From the NCBI GenBank assembly GCA_905221605.1, contig CAJNDS010002248.1, positions 373,416 to 437,415 of the forward strand: a DNA stretch of 64,000 bases, read 5' to 3'. Positions 48,674 through 60,379 of the stretch are shown piece by piece (the first letter of the stretch is position 1; each line of letters begins with the position of its first letter). Below the pieces are notes generated by a model. The model ran no database searches and was not told where the DNA came from. It saw nothing but the letters and a program-made list of their open reading frames with translations. Made by a program: the position numbers and the translations under genes. The DNA is from Symbiodinium natans. Lineage: Eukaryota; Sar; Dinophyceae; Suessiales; Symbiodiniaceae.

Positions 48674-48903
48674 AGGTGAACCCCAAAATCGGCTCATGGG
48701 CCCTACGCTGCTATAATGTCCTTATTAAATTATTTATAGGGTAATCAGAACTTCATAGCTGAGTGAGCACACTTTACACTTTTTTGGGATACTATAATCC
48801 CCCTAGAGAACTGAAAGTGTAGACCTTTGGGGGGGCTCATGAACTCAGCACCTAAGAGAACCGTATAAACCCGAAAAGTTTGTAGTTTCATCTGGTCCCC
48901 AAG
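48674..48903 (+). mobile_element. Enlarged, diverged family A element
   Basis: Left GAAGGTGAACCCCAAAATCG, centre CTGCTATAATGTCCTTATT, right TTTCATCTGGTCCCCAAG|GG. The middle is longer than usual and includes an ACTATAATCCCCC block, suggesting an internal duplication. Confidence 0.5.
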
Positions 48904-49015
48904 GGTCAGGAGCATCACGCAATCCAGGCCGCGACAAGCCTTTCTCAAACCAACTGCACTAGACAACGAAAGCGAAGTCCTAAACCCTGCACCCCAAAAC
49001 CACTTCTTGACCCAG

Positions 49016-49061
49016 GTCCAGGCAATCTCCGAAGAGGAAAGTCGTTGCTTCGGCGGCACGA
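49016..49061 (+). CDS. Possible internal exon
   Basis: Pyrimidine-rich CACTTCTTGACCCAG|GTCC acceptor, frame VQAISEEESRCFGGT, donor GTACTGG. The opposite strand is also open. Unrecognised. Confidence 0.3.
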
Positions 49062-49205
49062 GTACTGGGATTTGGGGCTGGGGGCTCAATCCTATCCACT
49101 TTCTCCCTGCGCACTCAACACCACAACTCCCGGTGCGACTCCTCCGCCCCTACAACGTTATGTGTAAATCTGTCGAAACCGGAGCGAATCCTGTAAACCT
49201 AAGCT

Positions 49206-49605
49206 TCACGAGTTGATATCATCATCTCGTCGTCATCATCATCATCATCGTCGTCGATCATTGCTATCGCCGGGTTAATTAAGGGAGTCAGAGCTCAATG
49301 TGGCTACCAAGAATGGTTATGCATTGTGCCGGGCAGGAGCAGGGTTGTCAGCAGTGGGGTCTGATTCTTATCTTACCACAACCTCCGCCGAAAGCCGAAG
49401 CTTCCGCACATCTACATGAACCTCCATTTCCTTGAGGTGTACATGTGTGTGTGTGTGTGTGTTTGTTCTTTTTTTGGGGGGGAGGGGGGGGGGGGGGGGG
49501 GTTCGTGTATCCTGGAGGCATGTTCGGTTAGTTTAGTTTTATTTTATACGTGTATTTATTTGGTGGGGCGGGGGGGGGGGGGGGGGGTAAATTCATTTCT
49601 CGAGT
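49206..49605. repeat. Simple repeats: (TCA)n, (GT)n and G homopolymers
   Basis: CATCATCTCGTCGTCATCATC at 49218-49260, (GT)n at 49443-49462, and G tracts at about 49478-49501 and 49567-49588. No gene seen. Confidence 0.9.
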
Positions 49606-49693
49606 GATATGTGCCCCCAAGGGCTGGGCTAAAGAGGTGATCTCTTCTTGTCCAGATCTCCACCTTAGTCCTGGCATAAACCCTTGTGTCGAA

Positions 49694-50260
49694 CCCTAAA
49701 CCCTAAACCCTAAACCCTAAACCCTAAACCCTAAACCCTAAACCCTAAACCCTAAACCCTAAACCCTAAACCCTAAACCCTAAACCCTAAACCCTAAACC
49801 CTAAACCCGCCCTGGACCAAGAGTCCTAACCCCAAGCTTTGCACCCGCACGTGCCGCAGAAACTTTGCGAGACATCGGCTCGGAAATTTGCGATGTGTCA
49901 GGGCGCCTTGGTTGCAGGTTTAGGGTTTAGGGTTTAGGGTTTAGGGTTTAGGGTTTAGGGTTTAGGGTTTAGGGTTTAGGGTTTAGGGTTTAGGGTTTAG
50001 GGTTTAGGGTTTAGGGTCAGGGCCAGGGCTTTTTTTGGTTGTCTGTGGGGATTATAAGGCCTGATGGCCCATCCTGGTGGGCTGGATGTTCGGCAGTGTT
50101 CATGGTTCAGGAGACGGAAAGAATATCCACGAGAGATGATGCCGGTTTAGGGTTTAGGGTTTAGGGTTTGGGGTTTGGGGTTTGGGGCTTAGGGTTTAGG
50201 GTTTAGGGTTTAGGGTTTAGGGTTTAGGGTTTAGGGTTTAGGGTTTAGGGTTTAGGGTGG
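49694..50260. repeat. Opposed telomeric arrays
   Basis: About sixteen CCCTAAA (49694-49808), 100 bp of unique sequence with an open frame (AETLRDIGSEICDVSG), about fourteen TTTAGGG (49918-50016), 125 bp of unique sequence, then about sixteen TTTAGGG (50144-50258). The first two face each other in an inverted arrangement. Confidence 0.95.
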
Positions 50261-50631
50261 TGGCTTTCAAGTGTTAGTCACTAGAGACGCCCTCGCTGCT
50301 TGGACACAGAGGATACGCCTCCCAAACTGGGCATTTCAGGGCTTCGGGTTCAGGGCCGTGGGGCTTGAAGAGTTTAGAGGGTTCAGGGGTTTGGTTTAGG
50401 GCTTGGGGCTTTGGGACTTTGTCTTTTTTTCGGGGGAGCCGGGGGGTGTGGGTTCGGGGCTTACGCCACCCTAGACCCCAACCCCTAGAACCCTAAACCC
50501 TAAACCCTAAACCCTAAGCCACCCAAAGCCCAGGGGGAAGCCGATCAGACCCACGGCACCGCCGGCTCCGGAGGGGCCCACGGCGGAGCAAATGGAAGCC
50601 ATAGCACCTTGGGCAACAGGAAGTGGTTGAA

Positions 50632-50850
50632 CCCTAAACCCTAAACCCTAAACCCTAAACCCTAAACCCTAAACCCTAAACCCTAAACCCTAAACCCTAA
50701 ACCCTAAACCCTAAACCCTAAACCTAACCCTAAACCCTAAACCCTAAACCCTAAACCCTAAACCCTAAACCCTAAACCCTAAACCCTAAACCCTAAACCC
50801 TAAACCCTAAACCCTAAACCCTAAACCCTAAACCCTAAACCCTAAACCCA
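50632..50850 (-). repeat. Longest interstitial telomeric array in the window
   Basis: About thirty CCCTAAA copies with a single CCTAA interruption near 50722, ending CCCAAACCCGG. Confidence 0.95.
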
Positions 50851-51330
50851 AACCCGGTAAGGCCTTGCGTAGGACTTGAAGTTTTTTCAGACATCGGGGT
50901 CGCCGTTGGGGTGCTTTGGGGTTTGAGGTTTTTTAGGGTTTTCAGGGGTTTTGGTTTTGGGCTGAACCCTAAACCCAAAACCATAAACCCTAGACCCTAA
51001 ACCCTGATCCCTTGGTTTTGGGTTAAGTTTGGGGTTTAGGGTGGGTTCTTGGGGTTGGTTGGGGTTAGGGTTTCGGGGGTTTAGGTTGGATAGGGCGTTT
51101 AGGCTTTTAGGGTTTAGGAAGTTTAGGGTTGGGTTTGGGCTTGGGCGGGGGGGTGGGGGATGAGGGGGGTGGCGGGCGGTTAGGATAGAGTGTTTTGGGT
51201 TCAGGGCTTTTTGAGGTACTCAAAAGTGTGGCAGCGCATAGCTTTTGAAAACCTTTGAGCAAACACCTTCCTGAGCCGCAGATCTGCCGGTGAAAGTTTG
51301 TGCGGATATCTCGAAAGAGACGCCCTGAAT

Positions 51331-51728
51331 GGCCCTAAACCCTAAACCCTAAACCCTAAACCCTAAACCCTAAACCCTAAACCCTAAACCCTAAACCCTA
51401 AACCCTAAACCCTAAACCCTAAACCCAACAGGAGCTAAGCAAAGGGCCACACCGGGCCTAAGGAATGTAGGTCTGCCAGGAGAGTGCTTGGTGGGGACTT
51501 CAGGCCAGGAAAGCAGTCTTCCGGGAGCCAGGCACATAACATGTTAGGTCTTGATGCGGCATCTCAGGGGTCATCCTAAACCCTAAACCCTAAACCCTAA
51601 ACCCTAAACCCTAAACCCTAAACCCTTTTGGCCCTACATCCGAAATCCAAAGCCCTCAAGGCCAGAAAAAGCAACTGCAGGGTGCTGGAGCACCCTGCAG
51701 GTTCATTGAGTGGCCGTGTAAGGTTACA

Positions 51729-51762
<34 letters not shown>

Positions 51763-52195
51763 CGGGTCAAGGGTTCCTAAAGTGAGCAATAACTTAAGAA
51801 CAAGGGGACTTAGCAGAGGTTGATAGTTCTAGTCAGAAAGAAGAACCGGGGAAGGCAGTTAGGTGAGGGGGCCAGGGTACCATGCAGTTGACAGCCCAGG
51901 AAGAGCTGTGGAACCAGGTGGCAACTTGGATGATATGGCCCTAGTGTCGAAACCCCGAACCCTACAGACAGAGATTCAAGCAGAGACTTCTCTCCTTCTC
52001 TGCACGACCAGGAGGAGAGGACTAGTGCAAAACCCTGGACTACAGGGTTTTAAAGGGCTTGTAGGGTTTATTGGGTTAAGAGGGCTGTTGGGCTTCATAT
52101 GGTACCTTACAGGGCTTGTAGGGCTTATTCGGGTGAATAGGGCTTCTGCCTTACTAGTTCTAAGTAGGGGGTACCTGATGATACTGGAAATTATT
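51331..52195. other. Telomeric arrays, hairpin, G homopolymer; no recognised gene
   Basis: CCCTAAA arrays at 51334-51426 and 51575-51625. A perfect 12-bp-stem hairpin, CTGCAGGGTGCT-GG-AGCACCCTGCAG, lies at 51675-51700, and 29 G at 51732-51760. The region 51860-52160 contains GTAGGGCTT/GTAGGGTTTATTGGG repeats. No gene is seen. Confidence 0.6.
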
Positions 52196-52198
52196 TAC

Positions 52199-52301
52199 TA
52201 CGATTTGCTTAAGAACCCCCAAAACATGGAACAAATATCATCCCTATATTACCCTTAGGAAGAACAATTTTAATCGTTTGGGGTTCTCAAGCAAATCGTA
52301 G
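52199..52301. mobile_element. Perfectly structured inverted-repeat element, family F
   Basis: CTACGATTTGCTTAAGAACC at the left mirrors GGTTCTCAAGCAAATCGTAG at the right (one mismatch over the shown arms, and complementarity continues through CCCCAAAAC/GTTTGGGG). The whole is 103 bp with no coding capacity, a folded MITE/introner shape. A relic lies at 26730-26806. Confidence 0.75.
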
Positions 52302-52886
52302 TTGAGTTTAGGCGCGCCACACTCACCCTTCTTGTCACCGTCTTTGATCGGCAGTACATGACTCGGGGGGCCGTAGCTTTGAGCAGCCGAAACACAAACT
52401 CTGAACTGACCTTTTCAAACACTTCGCCCAAAATATGTAGTTCAGCGCCGGGGTGTTGGGAGGGACACACCCGACCCTAAACCCCGCGCATCAATCCCCG
52501 CAATAGGCGAGTTGCAAGAACAAACGCAATGCAGAGGACGCCTCTGAAGTCAACCTAGTTTCTATATAAATTCTGAAGTTCCTATCCGCTTTCGAGCTTG
52601 AATTGGTTTAGTGTCAGTATAGTGCTTAGGACTAGTTTTGACTCGAACATTCTGCAGCTTTCAAAGTGCTTCAACACCTGTACCCCCTGGCTTGCTATAG
52701 TCCCTTCAAGGACGATGGTGGCGAAGCTTCCGCAACTTGGCACGCTTTCATACCTAACGTCAGAAGCCTCTGACGCAAAGGCATGTTACTGTTGCCTATG
52801 AGTCCTAGGTTCATGAGCCTGCGGCTCAAGCATCGTTTGCAAACCCACCTCGTGGCCCACGCACGTCTTCCGCAATCCAGTGCGCC

Positions 52887-54050
<1,164 letters not shown>

Positions 54051-54134
54051 GCAGCCGGCTGCGAGGATGCTTTCCTTCGCTGAGCTTAAGGGCCAAATTT
54101 GTTTTGCACAGAATTTATCTGAGGCCCCGGGCCC

Positions 54135-54640
54135 TTGGTGCGTGTAGTTTAGGGTTTAGGGTTTAGGGTTTGGGGTTCAGGGTTTAGGGTTTGGGGTTTG
54201 GGGGTTTGGGGTTTAGGGTTTAGGGTTGCAATTATTGATGTTTCGCGCATGGGCGAGGGCGTGCATTCTGCTATCACTGCTGTCTTTCCTTCAGCTACGA
54301 GACACCAACACGGTGTGGCGTGGCCTACTTCGAAAAAGTCGGCTCTGCGACCGGATCAAAACTTTGTGGTACTTTACCGTAACTTTAGATCCTTACCTTT
54401 TTTGGGGGTTTATTGGGTTTCTTAATAAGGCAGCTAAAAGTTTAATTTATAGCTACCCTCCTGAGTGCAGCCAAGAAAAGACTGCGAAGCTCCAGGATGC
54501 GCAGCTGAAAACCTTAGGGTTCAGGGTTTAGGGTTTAGGGTTTAGGGTTTAGGGTTTAGGGTTTAGGGTTTAGGGTTTAGGGTTTAGGGTTTAGGGTTTA
54601 GGGTTTAGGGTTTAGGGTTTAGGGTTTAGCGTCTCTCTCC
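54135..54640 (+). other. Downstream of LC8: arrays and exon-like islands
   Basis: TTTAGGG/TTTGGGG at 54148-54225, and about sixteen perfect TTTAGGG at 54520-54628. Between them, 54296-54360 (acceptor TTCAG|CTACG, frame LRDTNTVWRGLLRKSRLCDR) and 54455-54515 (YPPECSQEKTAKLQDAQLKT) look exon-like but are unassigned. Confidence 0.35.
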
Positions 54641-54655
54641 CTAGGTATTCTAATC

Positions 54656-54791
54656 CTGGAAACCAGATGAACTGTCAAGTTTGGGGTCATGTACCCTATA
54701 CTACCCCTGTATATTCTATATACTACTATAAGTCCGATGAAGGGCAAGGTGAAGCCCTAAACCCTTTTGGTACTCATGGTTGGTTCCCAAG
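54656..54791 (+). mobile_element. Diverged family A element
   Basis: Left AACCAGATGAACTGTCAAG, centre GGGTCATGTACCCTATACTA, right TACTCATGGTTGGTTCCCAAG. CAAGGTGAAGCC is present both after the right end and at about 54743-54754 inside, indicating a local duplication. Confidence 0.5.
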
Positions 54792-54799
54792 GTGAAGCC

Positions 54800-57480
54800 T
54801 AGACTAGAGCTGAACCTTCTTTCTCCTCTAAACCCTGAACCCTAAACCCTAAACCCCAAACCCCAAACCCTAAACCCTAAACCCTAAACCCTTTGAGGTG
54901 TCTTGGGCTCGGAACCTGAACGCTCGACCATGTTCGAGCCCTTGGAAAAAACACCCGAAGTCCTCAACTCAAAAGCCCCCAATGTTTTTAGGGTTTAGGG
55001 TTTAGGGTTTAGGGTTTAGGGCTTAGGGCTTAGGGTTTAGATTCGGGATGGTTGATCTACTTAGTGGCTCGAGGCTAGGGGGGAATTTGGGGCTTTAGGG
55101 TTTTTAACCCTAAACCCTAAACCCTAAACCCTAAACCCCATTTGGGGGGCTCCGGGCCTTGATGTCTAAGGGGTTAAGGCTAGACAGAGGCAAGTCGGAG
55201 GATCAGGTTTGGGGGGCGAAGGGTCGAGGACCCTAAATCTTAGAAGCTTTAAGACCTTAACCCCCAAGCCCCGTACCCTAAACCGCGCAACTTGAAACCC
55301 CACAACCCTAAAACCCTAAAGCCCTAAACCCTAACCCCAAACCCTTTTGCATCCCAATATAATCGTCACCCTAAACCCCAAACTCTAAACCCCTTTAGAC
55401 CCGAAAGCCCCAAAAAGCCGCGACACGAGGACGCCCCGAGCAATTTCTCGAAGTTCTCCACGAAGTCGACGTCCCTCCCCGAGGCGCTAGCCCAGCGCCT
55501 GGGCCTTTAGGGTATAGGGTCTAGGGTCTAGGGTTTAGGGTTTAGGGTTTAGGACTTTAGTTGTTTTTCTTGTAGTTGTTTTTCTTGTATCTTTCCGTAC
55601 TTGGGGCTTCATGCGGGGTAGGTACATAGAGAAAGTTAGGGAAGCTTAGGTAGCCTTAGGGACTAGTGCGGAGTACTAGAAAACCTTGGGTTGCCTTCGC
55701 CCCCTTAAGTTTATAGGGCTTCGGGGTTTAGGGTTAGAGGGTTCAAGGGTTTAAGGTTTAAGGGGTTTAAGGGTTTATTTAGGGGTTTAGGGTTAGAGGG
55801 TTCAAGGGTTTAAGGTTTAAGGGGTTTAAGGGTTTAGGGGTTTAGGGGATTGCATGAGTATGCGCCGGGTTAATTTGAATAGTCTTGGGTTTGCTTGGCT
55901 GCTCGGAGAGCGCTAGTGTATGCCCTTCCCGTCACATGCCTCGGCCTCAGCACGATTCAAAAAGGGGAAAAGGGTTCAAGGGTTTCAGGGTTTAATGGGG
56001 TTTCGGGGCTTTCGCGGAAGCTTGTGAACCCTAAACCCATCTTCGTGCTCCATTTTGGAGAGGGGACGGGGGACGCATTTGCAGGTTTGAGGGCCTTCGG
56101 GTTTAGGGGTTAGGGTTAATTGAGTAGGGTTTAGGGTTTCGGGTTTAGGGTTTAGGGCAGTGAAGGGTTTAGGGTTTAGGGTTTAGGGTTTACAGTTCAG
56201 GCCTTCGGGTTTCCCAAACCTCTATCCAAAGGGGTATATCTATCTGGGTACACTCGAGTTGCCTAAACCCTAAACCCTAAACCCTAAACCCTAAACCCTA
56301 AACCCTAAACCCTAAACCCTAAACCCTAAACCCTAAACCCTAAACCCTAAACCCTGACGACCTTGGGAGCCGAGGAACCGGTCGATGCTTATCGACCTCT
56401 TCCACAAGCTGCTGAGATTGAAGCCTTCGAAATGAGTTTAGGGTTTAGGGTTTAGGGTTTAGGGTTTAGGGTTTAGGGTTTAGGGTTTAGGGTTTAGGGT
56501 TTAGGGTTTAGGGTGTAGGGTGTAGGGTTTAGCCCCACAAGAAGCGCAGTTCAGGGCTTGCGAAAATGTAAGATTCAGATGAAAGTGAAGCAAGGCCAGG
56601 CGTTCACCACGTTCATGTTGCCGAATGCGGAAGTTCCTGAAGATTACCCTAAACCCTAAACCGTGTGATTATTCGACTGGGGTGGCAGGGCGCGGGCTGT
56701 AAGGCTTGAGGGGCTAGGGGAGCCAGTTGCTTTCAACGTCGCAGAGGCAGCAGTATGGATCTCTTGGGTACCTCGGAGGTTTGAGGGTTCAGGGTTTAGG
56801 GTTTAGGGTAAGGGGGTGAAGATTCGAGGGTTAAGGCTTTGAGGGTTCAAGGTGTTGGGTTGTCACTGCCCGAAGCACAAGGCGAGGAAACAGAAATAGG
56901 ACAGGAGAGTTTTAAGTCTCGGGGTCCTCCTTCCCGCGATGGGCTATTATACCCTGCAATCCCTTAAAAGGCCCTCTACAGGATTCACTATGGGACTTTT
57001 AAGGCCTAATAGCCTATTCTGGTCTGGTAGAAGTCGGGCCAGAGCCGCATCCTTCGTTGATGCTTGGATGTGTTCATCTGTTCCCTCATATTGGGTGTAA
57101 GAGGATCTCTTACATAGGAACAGTTTTTTCTCCAAGGGCTTCCAGGGCAAGACGTTGAAGAACAACGCAACGCATCAGCAAGATCGCTGTGAGCAGCTGA
57201 AACGGATCCCCAGGACCCAAGCCGGTGTAGGGTTTAGGGTCTCGGATGCTGTTTTTTTTTGGGTTTAGGGTTTAGGGTTTAGGGTTTAGGGTTTAGGGCT
57301 TCGGGTAGTGGGCTTTGCGGGATGTGGGGCCCTGTAGAGGGACCCTCAAATCGGTACCCTCAGTTTCGGAAGACCCCCACACTAGAAAGAACCATACAAT
57401 AGAAACTATGTTATAAATCTATATATGTATATGTATATATTAATATGTACATATACATAGAGAGAGAGAGAGAAACAAAA
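54800..57480 (+). other. Arrays, a 60-bp tandem duplication and exon-like islands
   Basis: CCCTAAA arrays at 54830-54890 and 56265-56355; TTTAGGG at 54985-55040, 56436-56530 and 57255-57300. 55725-55850 holds two copies of about 60 bp of GGGTTAGAGGGTTCAAGGGT... repeats. Islands: 55430-55510 (FSKFSTKSTSLPEALAQRLG, then TAG) and 56573-56647 (KVKQGQAFTTFMLPNAEVPE). The second could be an upstream exon of the EF-hand gene. Confidence 0.4.
57415..57475. repeat. (TATATG)n and (GA)n microsatellite
   Basis: TATATATGTATATGTATATAT, then ATACATAGAGAGAGAGAGAG, just upstream of the EF-hand exon. Confidence 0.9.
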
Positions 57481-57492
57481 AAGACATCCCAG

Positions 57493-59160
57493 GCTTGACT
57501 TGGACAAGTCAGGGGTCATCGATGCTGCCGAGCTCCGGCGGGGACTACGTGCCGTGGGGTGGCTTGGCAGACCTGAGTAATCCCCTCCCCCCGAATATGA
57601 AACCCCCCCTCCCCTAGTATAGTAACAAGCCCTATTCTATAGCATAAACTGTAATGGGTGTATTTCATACTTCCCTAAATAGCAAAAAAACCCTATACTA
57701 TAACATGAACTATAACGGGTGTGTTTAATACTAGGGGGGGTAGTAATTTGCTAGGCTCGGTAGGCCCTTTTGGGAATTTTTAAATGTCTCTACTAGGCTC
57801 GGTAGGCCCTGTTGGGATTTTGTTTTAATGTCTCCCCTTTATTGGGTTATTTAAGAGGATCACATGCAGGAATATGTCTTTTTCAGAGGGTCTTGAGGGC
57901 CATCCCGGGGTTCCTAGGAGGATCCAAGCACAACCCCCAAACCCCGAACCCCAAACCCCAAACCCCTAAACCCCAACCCTAAGCCCTCAACCTTAAACCC
58001 TAGACCCTCAATCCTAAACCCTATACCCTAAACCCTAAACCCTAGACCCTAAACCCTAAACCCTAAACCCAGGCAACATCCAGGCCGAGCCCATCGGCTG
58101 CTGCAGACACTCGATACCAACAAAAACGGCAACTCGGTGAGAAGGGACTGGGATATGTGTGTTTAGGGTTTAGGGTTTAGGGTTTAGGGTTTAGGGTTTA
58201 GGGTTTAGGGTTTAGGGTTTAGGGTTTAGGGTTTAGGGCGCACAGCTTGCGCGAGCCACGTTAAGACGCACTAGGGCAGAGATTGACGTGCTTTTGGGGA
58301 CCACTTGAACCCTACAAGGGTTTATGGCACACATATGACCTTAATGTATTCATACGGATTCTAGTAGTACAGGGTCTATGACCCCAATCTTAGGGTTCAC
58401 CTGGTCCCCCCAAGGTAAGGGCTAACCCTAAACCCTAAACCCTAAACCCTAAACCCTAAACCCTAAACCCTAAACCCTAAACCCTAAGCAGGAATCTTGC
58501 GAAGCCTCAGCCCTACTATGGAAGCACCATGTCGAGGGCTGCCGGGGGGCCCTCTACAACTTAGGGGTTTAGGGGTTTAGGGGTTTAGGGGTTTAGGGTT
58601 TAGGGTTTAGGGTTTAGGGTTTAGGGTTTAGGGTAAGGGTTTTAAGTACATGGAGGTTCATGGGCCCCAAGTCTGGGTCTACGCAGAACCTACTTGGGGG
58701 ACTTAGGGGGGGGGGGGGGTTTGGGGTTTGGGGTTTGGGGTTTGGGGTTTAGGGTTTAGGGTTTAGGGTTTAGGGTTTAGGGTTTAGGGTTATAAGGTGC
58801 GGCCGAAGCTCCCTCTGGTATACGTAGTCTGTACCTCCATGGAAAACCCTTCAAACCCGCAAGGTTGAAGAAGACTCGGCGTAGCAAGCAATCCTCAGCG
58901 TAAGGTCTTCCAAAAGATGCCCAGGTTTAGGGCTTAGGGCGGTTGCCAGTTGAGTGGGTTTAGGGTTTAGGGTTTAGGGTTTCGGGTTATAGGTTTTAGG
59001 GTTTGGGGTTAAGAGTGTAGGGTAGACCCTCGATCCTACCACTCTTTTGTCCTCGACTCTTCTTGAAGGCAAGATAGAGCTGCAAGAGTGGGTTCAATCG
59101 ATTGACAGCACCCTCGGCCGCACGAAGACGTTTGGCTGTCGTTTGGGCAACTCCTCGTCT
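57493..59160 (+). CDS. EF-hand calcium-binding protein, three exons seen, partial
   Basis: Exon 57493-57576 holds loop 1, DLDKSGVIDAAE (Asp1, Asp3, Ser5, Gly6, Ile8, Asp9 and Glu12 all canonical), then LRRGLRAVGW. Exon 58073-58128 has LLQTLDTNKN, and exon 59069-about 59160 continues GKIELQEWVQSID, so loop 2, DTNKNGKIELQE, is completed only across the intron. The three join in phase: donor GT for the first intron, GC for the second (AACG|GCAACTC), acceptors AG|GC. The 940-bp second intron contains arrays and a family A element. Two paired EF-hands suit a calmodulin-like or CDPK-type regulator; ends of the gene were not found, so a kinase domain is neither shown nor excluded. Confidence 0.75.
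57590..57840 (+). repeat. Two nested short tandem duplications in EF-hand intron 1
   Basis: A CCCTATTCTATAGCATAAACT...GGGTGTATTTCATAC unit is repeated (CCCTATACTATAACATGAACT...). Then TGCTAGGCTCGGTAGGCCC and its flank are repeated after about 46 bp. A distinct family E element, seen only here in the window. Confidence 0.7.
58288..58414 (+). mobile_element. Family A introner-like element inside EF-hand intron 2
   Basis: Begins GTGCTTTTGGGGACCACTTG, centre CACATATGACCTTAATG... and ATTCTAGTAGTACAGGG, ends GTTCACCTGGTCCCCCCAAG. Flanked by GTG and GTA. Confidence 0.65.
58435..58800. repeat. Telomeric arrays in EF-hand intron 2
   Basis: CCCTAAA at 58427-58487, TTTAGGGG then TTTAGGG at 58560-58630, G tract and TTTGGGG/TTTAGGG at 58705-58790. 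Confidence 0.95.
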
Positions 59161-59167
59161 CCTGTCT

Positions 59168-59257
59168 GGGAACCTCTTTACCTACAGTCTTATGGGGTAT
59201 ACAGTTATACCTATTAAGTAACAGTAGTTACTACTCAACTGTAGGAATAGAGTCCCA
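59168..59257. mobile_element. Family C element, copy 4
   Basis: GGGAACCTCTTTACCTACAG at the left, CAACTGTAGGAATAGAGTCCC at the right, core TATACAGTTATACCTATTAAG. Follows directly on the third EF-hand exon, so it may be its downstream intron. Confidence 0.65.
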
Positions 59258-59259
59258 CT

Positions 59260-59854
59260 TAACCCTGCAGCGCCCAACGCTCTACTCTAAATCCGGTAAA
59301 CTGCAAACCTACAATCCGAAGCTCAAAAACCTTAAGCCTCCAATCCGCAACCCAAAACATACCTAAAGCCCTATCATTCTATTTTTTTCTCCCGAAAACC
59401 CCGGAACCTGAGAATTCTTAACCCTCAAACCCTGAACCCCCCCCCCCCCAAAGCGTCGCATCCCTCACCCCGGTGACCTCCAAGCCTACCGGCCCCCGAC
59501 ACTTAACCCTAAACCCTAAACCCTAAAACCTAAACCCTGAACCCTTGAGCCTAAACCCTAAACCCTTCAGCCTAAACCCTGAAGCCTTGTACAGGAAGGG
59601 GCTCGGTTTGGGATTTAGGATTTAGGGTTTAGAGTTTTGGGTTTAGGGTTTACAAGGGTATAGCGTTTAGGGTTTAGGGTTTAGGCGGTGTAGGGGTTTA
59701 GGGGTTACGGGCGTGAGGGAGTGTGTAGAGTGATGGTGACGTGGAATGATGAAGCCGAGGGCATCCTGCATGTTGAGAGATCGCCAGCCTTGCAGCTGTG
59801 GCTTTACAATACTAGCTCGCGCCCCGTGCTCCCAGCAGACTTTCTTCGAAGACC
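59260..59854. other. Spacer between EF-hand exons and the acidic-protein gene
   Basis: CCCTAAA/CCCTGAA copies at 59500-59580 and TTTAGGG/TTTAGGA at 59600-59690. From 59700 the sequence is unique and GC-balanced. CCCAGCAG at 59831-59838 is a possible trans-splice acceptor 16 bp before the next ATG. No leader sequence is visible. Confidence 0.4.
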
Positions 59855-60379
59855 ATGGGTTGCGGTGCCTCTGCCCAGAAGACCGATGCCGCGGCCACCA
59901 CAGCTGCTGAGGAGAAGAAGGGTGAGGCCCCCAGCGTGGTTGTGACGCCGGCGCAGGAGAGCAAGGCCACCGGGGAGGCCAAGGCCACCGAGGAACCCAA
60001 GAGTGAAGGCAACGCCGAGAACGAGGGGAAGAAGGAAGAGGACACAAAGACCGTGGAAGGAGCCACCGAGGCCACACCCACCACGGAAGCCCCAGCCGAA
60101 TCCCCGGCAGCTCCGGAAGAGGCCAAGCCCGCCGAAGCTGTCGAAGAGGCAAAGACGGTCCCAGAGGAGACGCCTGCAGCCACGGGCGAAACCCCGGTTG
60201 AGGTGGCCGCCGAAGCCCCGGCTGCCGAGACTCCGGCGGCCGAGGCGCCAGCAGAGGCGCCAGCAGAGGCGCCAGCAGCCGAGGCGCCAGCAGCGGAGGC
60301 AGCCCCAGAGGCACCAGCAGCCGAGGCGCCCGCAGGTGAGGAGGCCCCTCCTGCTGAGCCTGCTGCAGAGGCTGCCTGA
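59855..60379 (+). CDS. N-myristoylated acidic Ala/Pro/Glu-rich protein, 174 aa
   Basis: Intronless ORF in a strong start context (GACCATGGG). The protein begins MGCGAS: Gly2 is a myristoylation site with Ser6, and Cys3 a palmitoylation site, so peripheral membrane anchoring is expected. The rest is low-complexity Ala/Glu/Pro/Lys with degenerate PAEAP/PAAEAP repeats built on GAGGCGCCAGCA units (60241-60300), probably disordered, MARCKS-like in style but not in sequence. MGCGAS starts are common among membrane-anchored alveolate proteins. Because of the biased composition, both strands and all frames stay open here; the myristoylation start, the stop and the neighbours' orientation select this frame. 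Confidence 0.75.
   Translation: MGCGASAQKTDAAATTAAEEKKGEAPSVVVTPAQESKATGEAKATEEPKSEGNAENEGKKEEDTKTVEGATEATPTTEAPAESPAAPEEAKPAEAVEEAKTVPEETPAATGETPVEVAAEAPAAETPAAEAPAEAPAEAPAAEAPAAEAAPEAPAAEAPAGEEAPPAEPAAEAA

Noticed and set aside
58495-58565. Exon-like peptide ESCEASALLWKHHVEG
   Set aside because: It lies inside the intron needed to complete the EF-hand loop, with no phase to join. It shows that a protein-like translation alone is not proof of an exon here.
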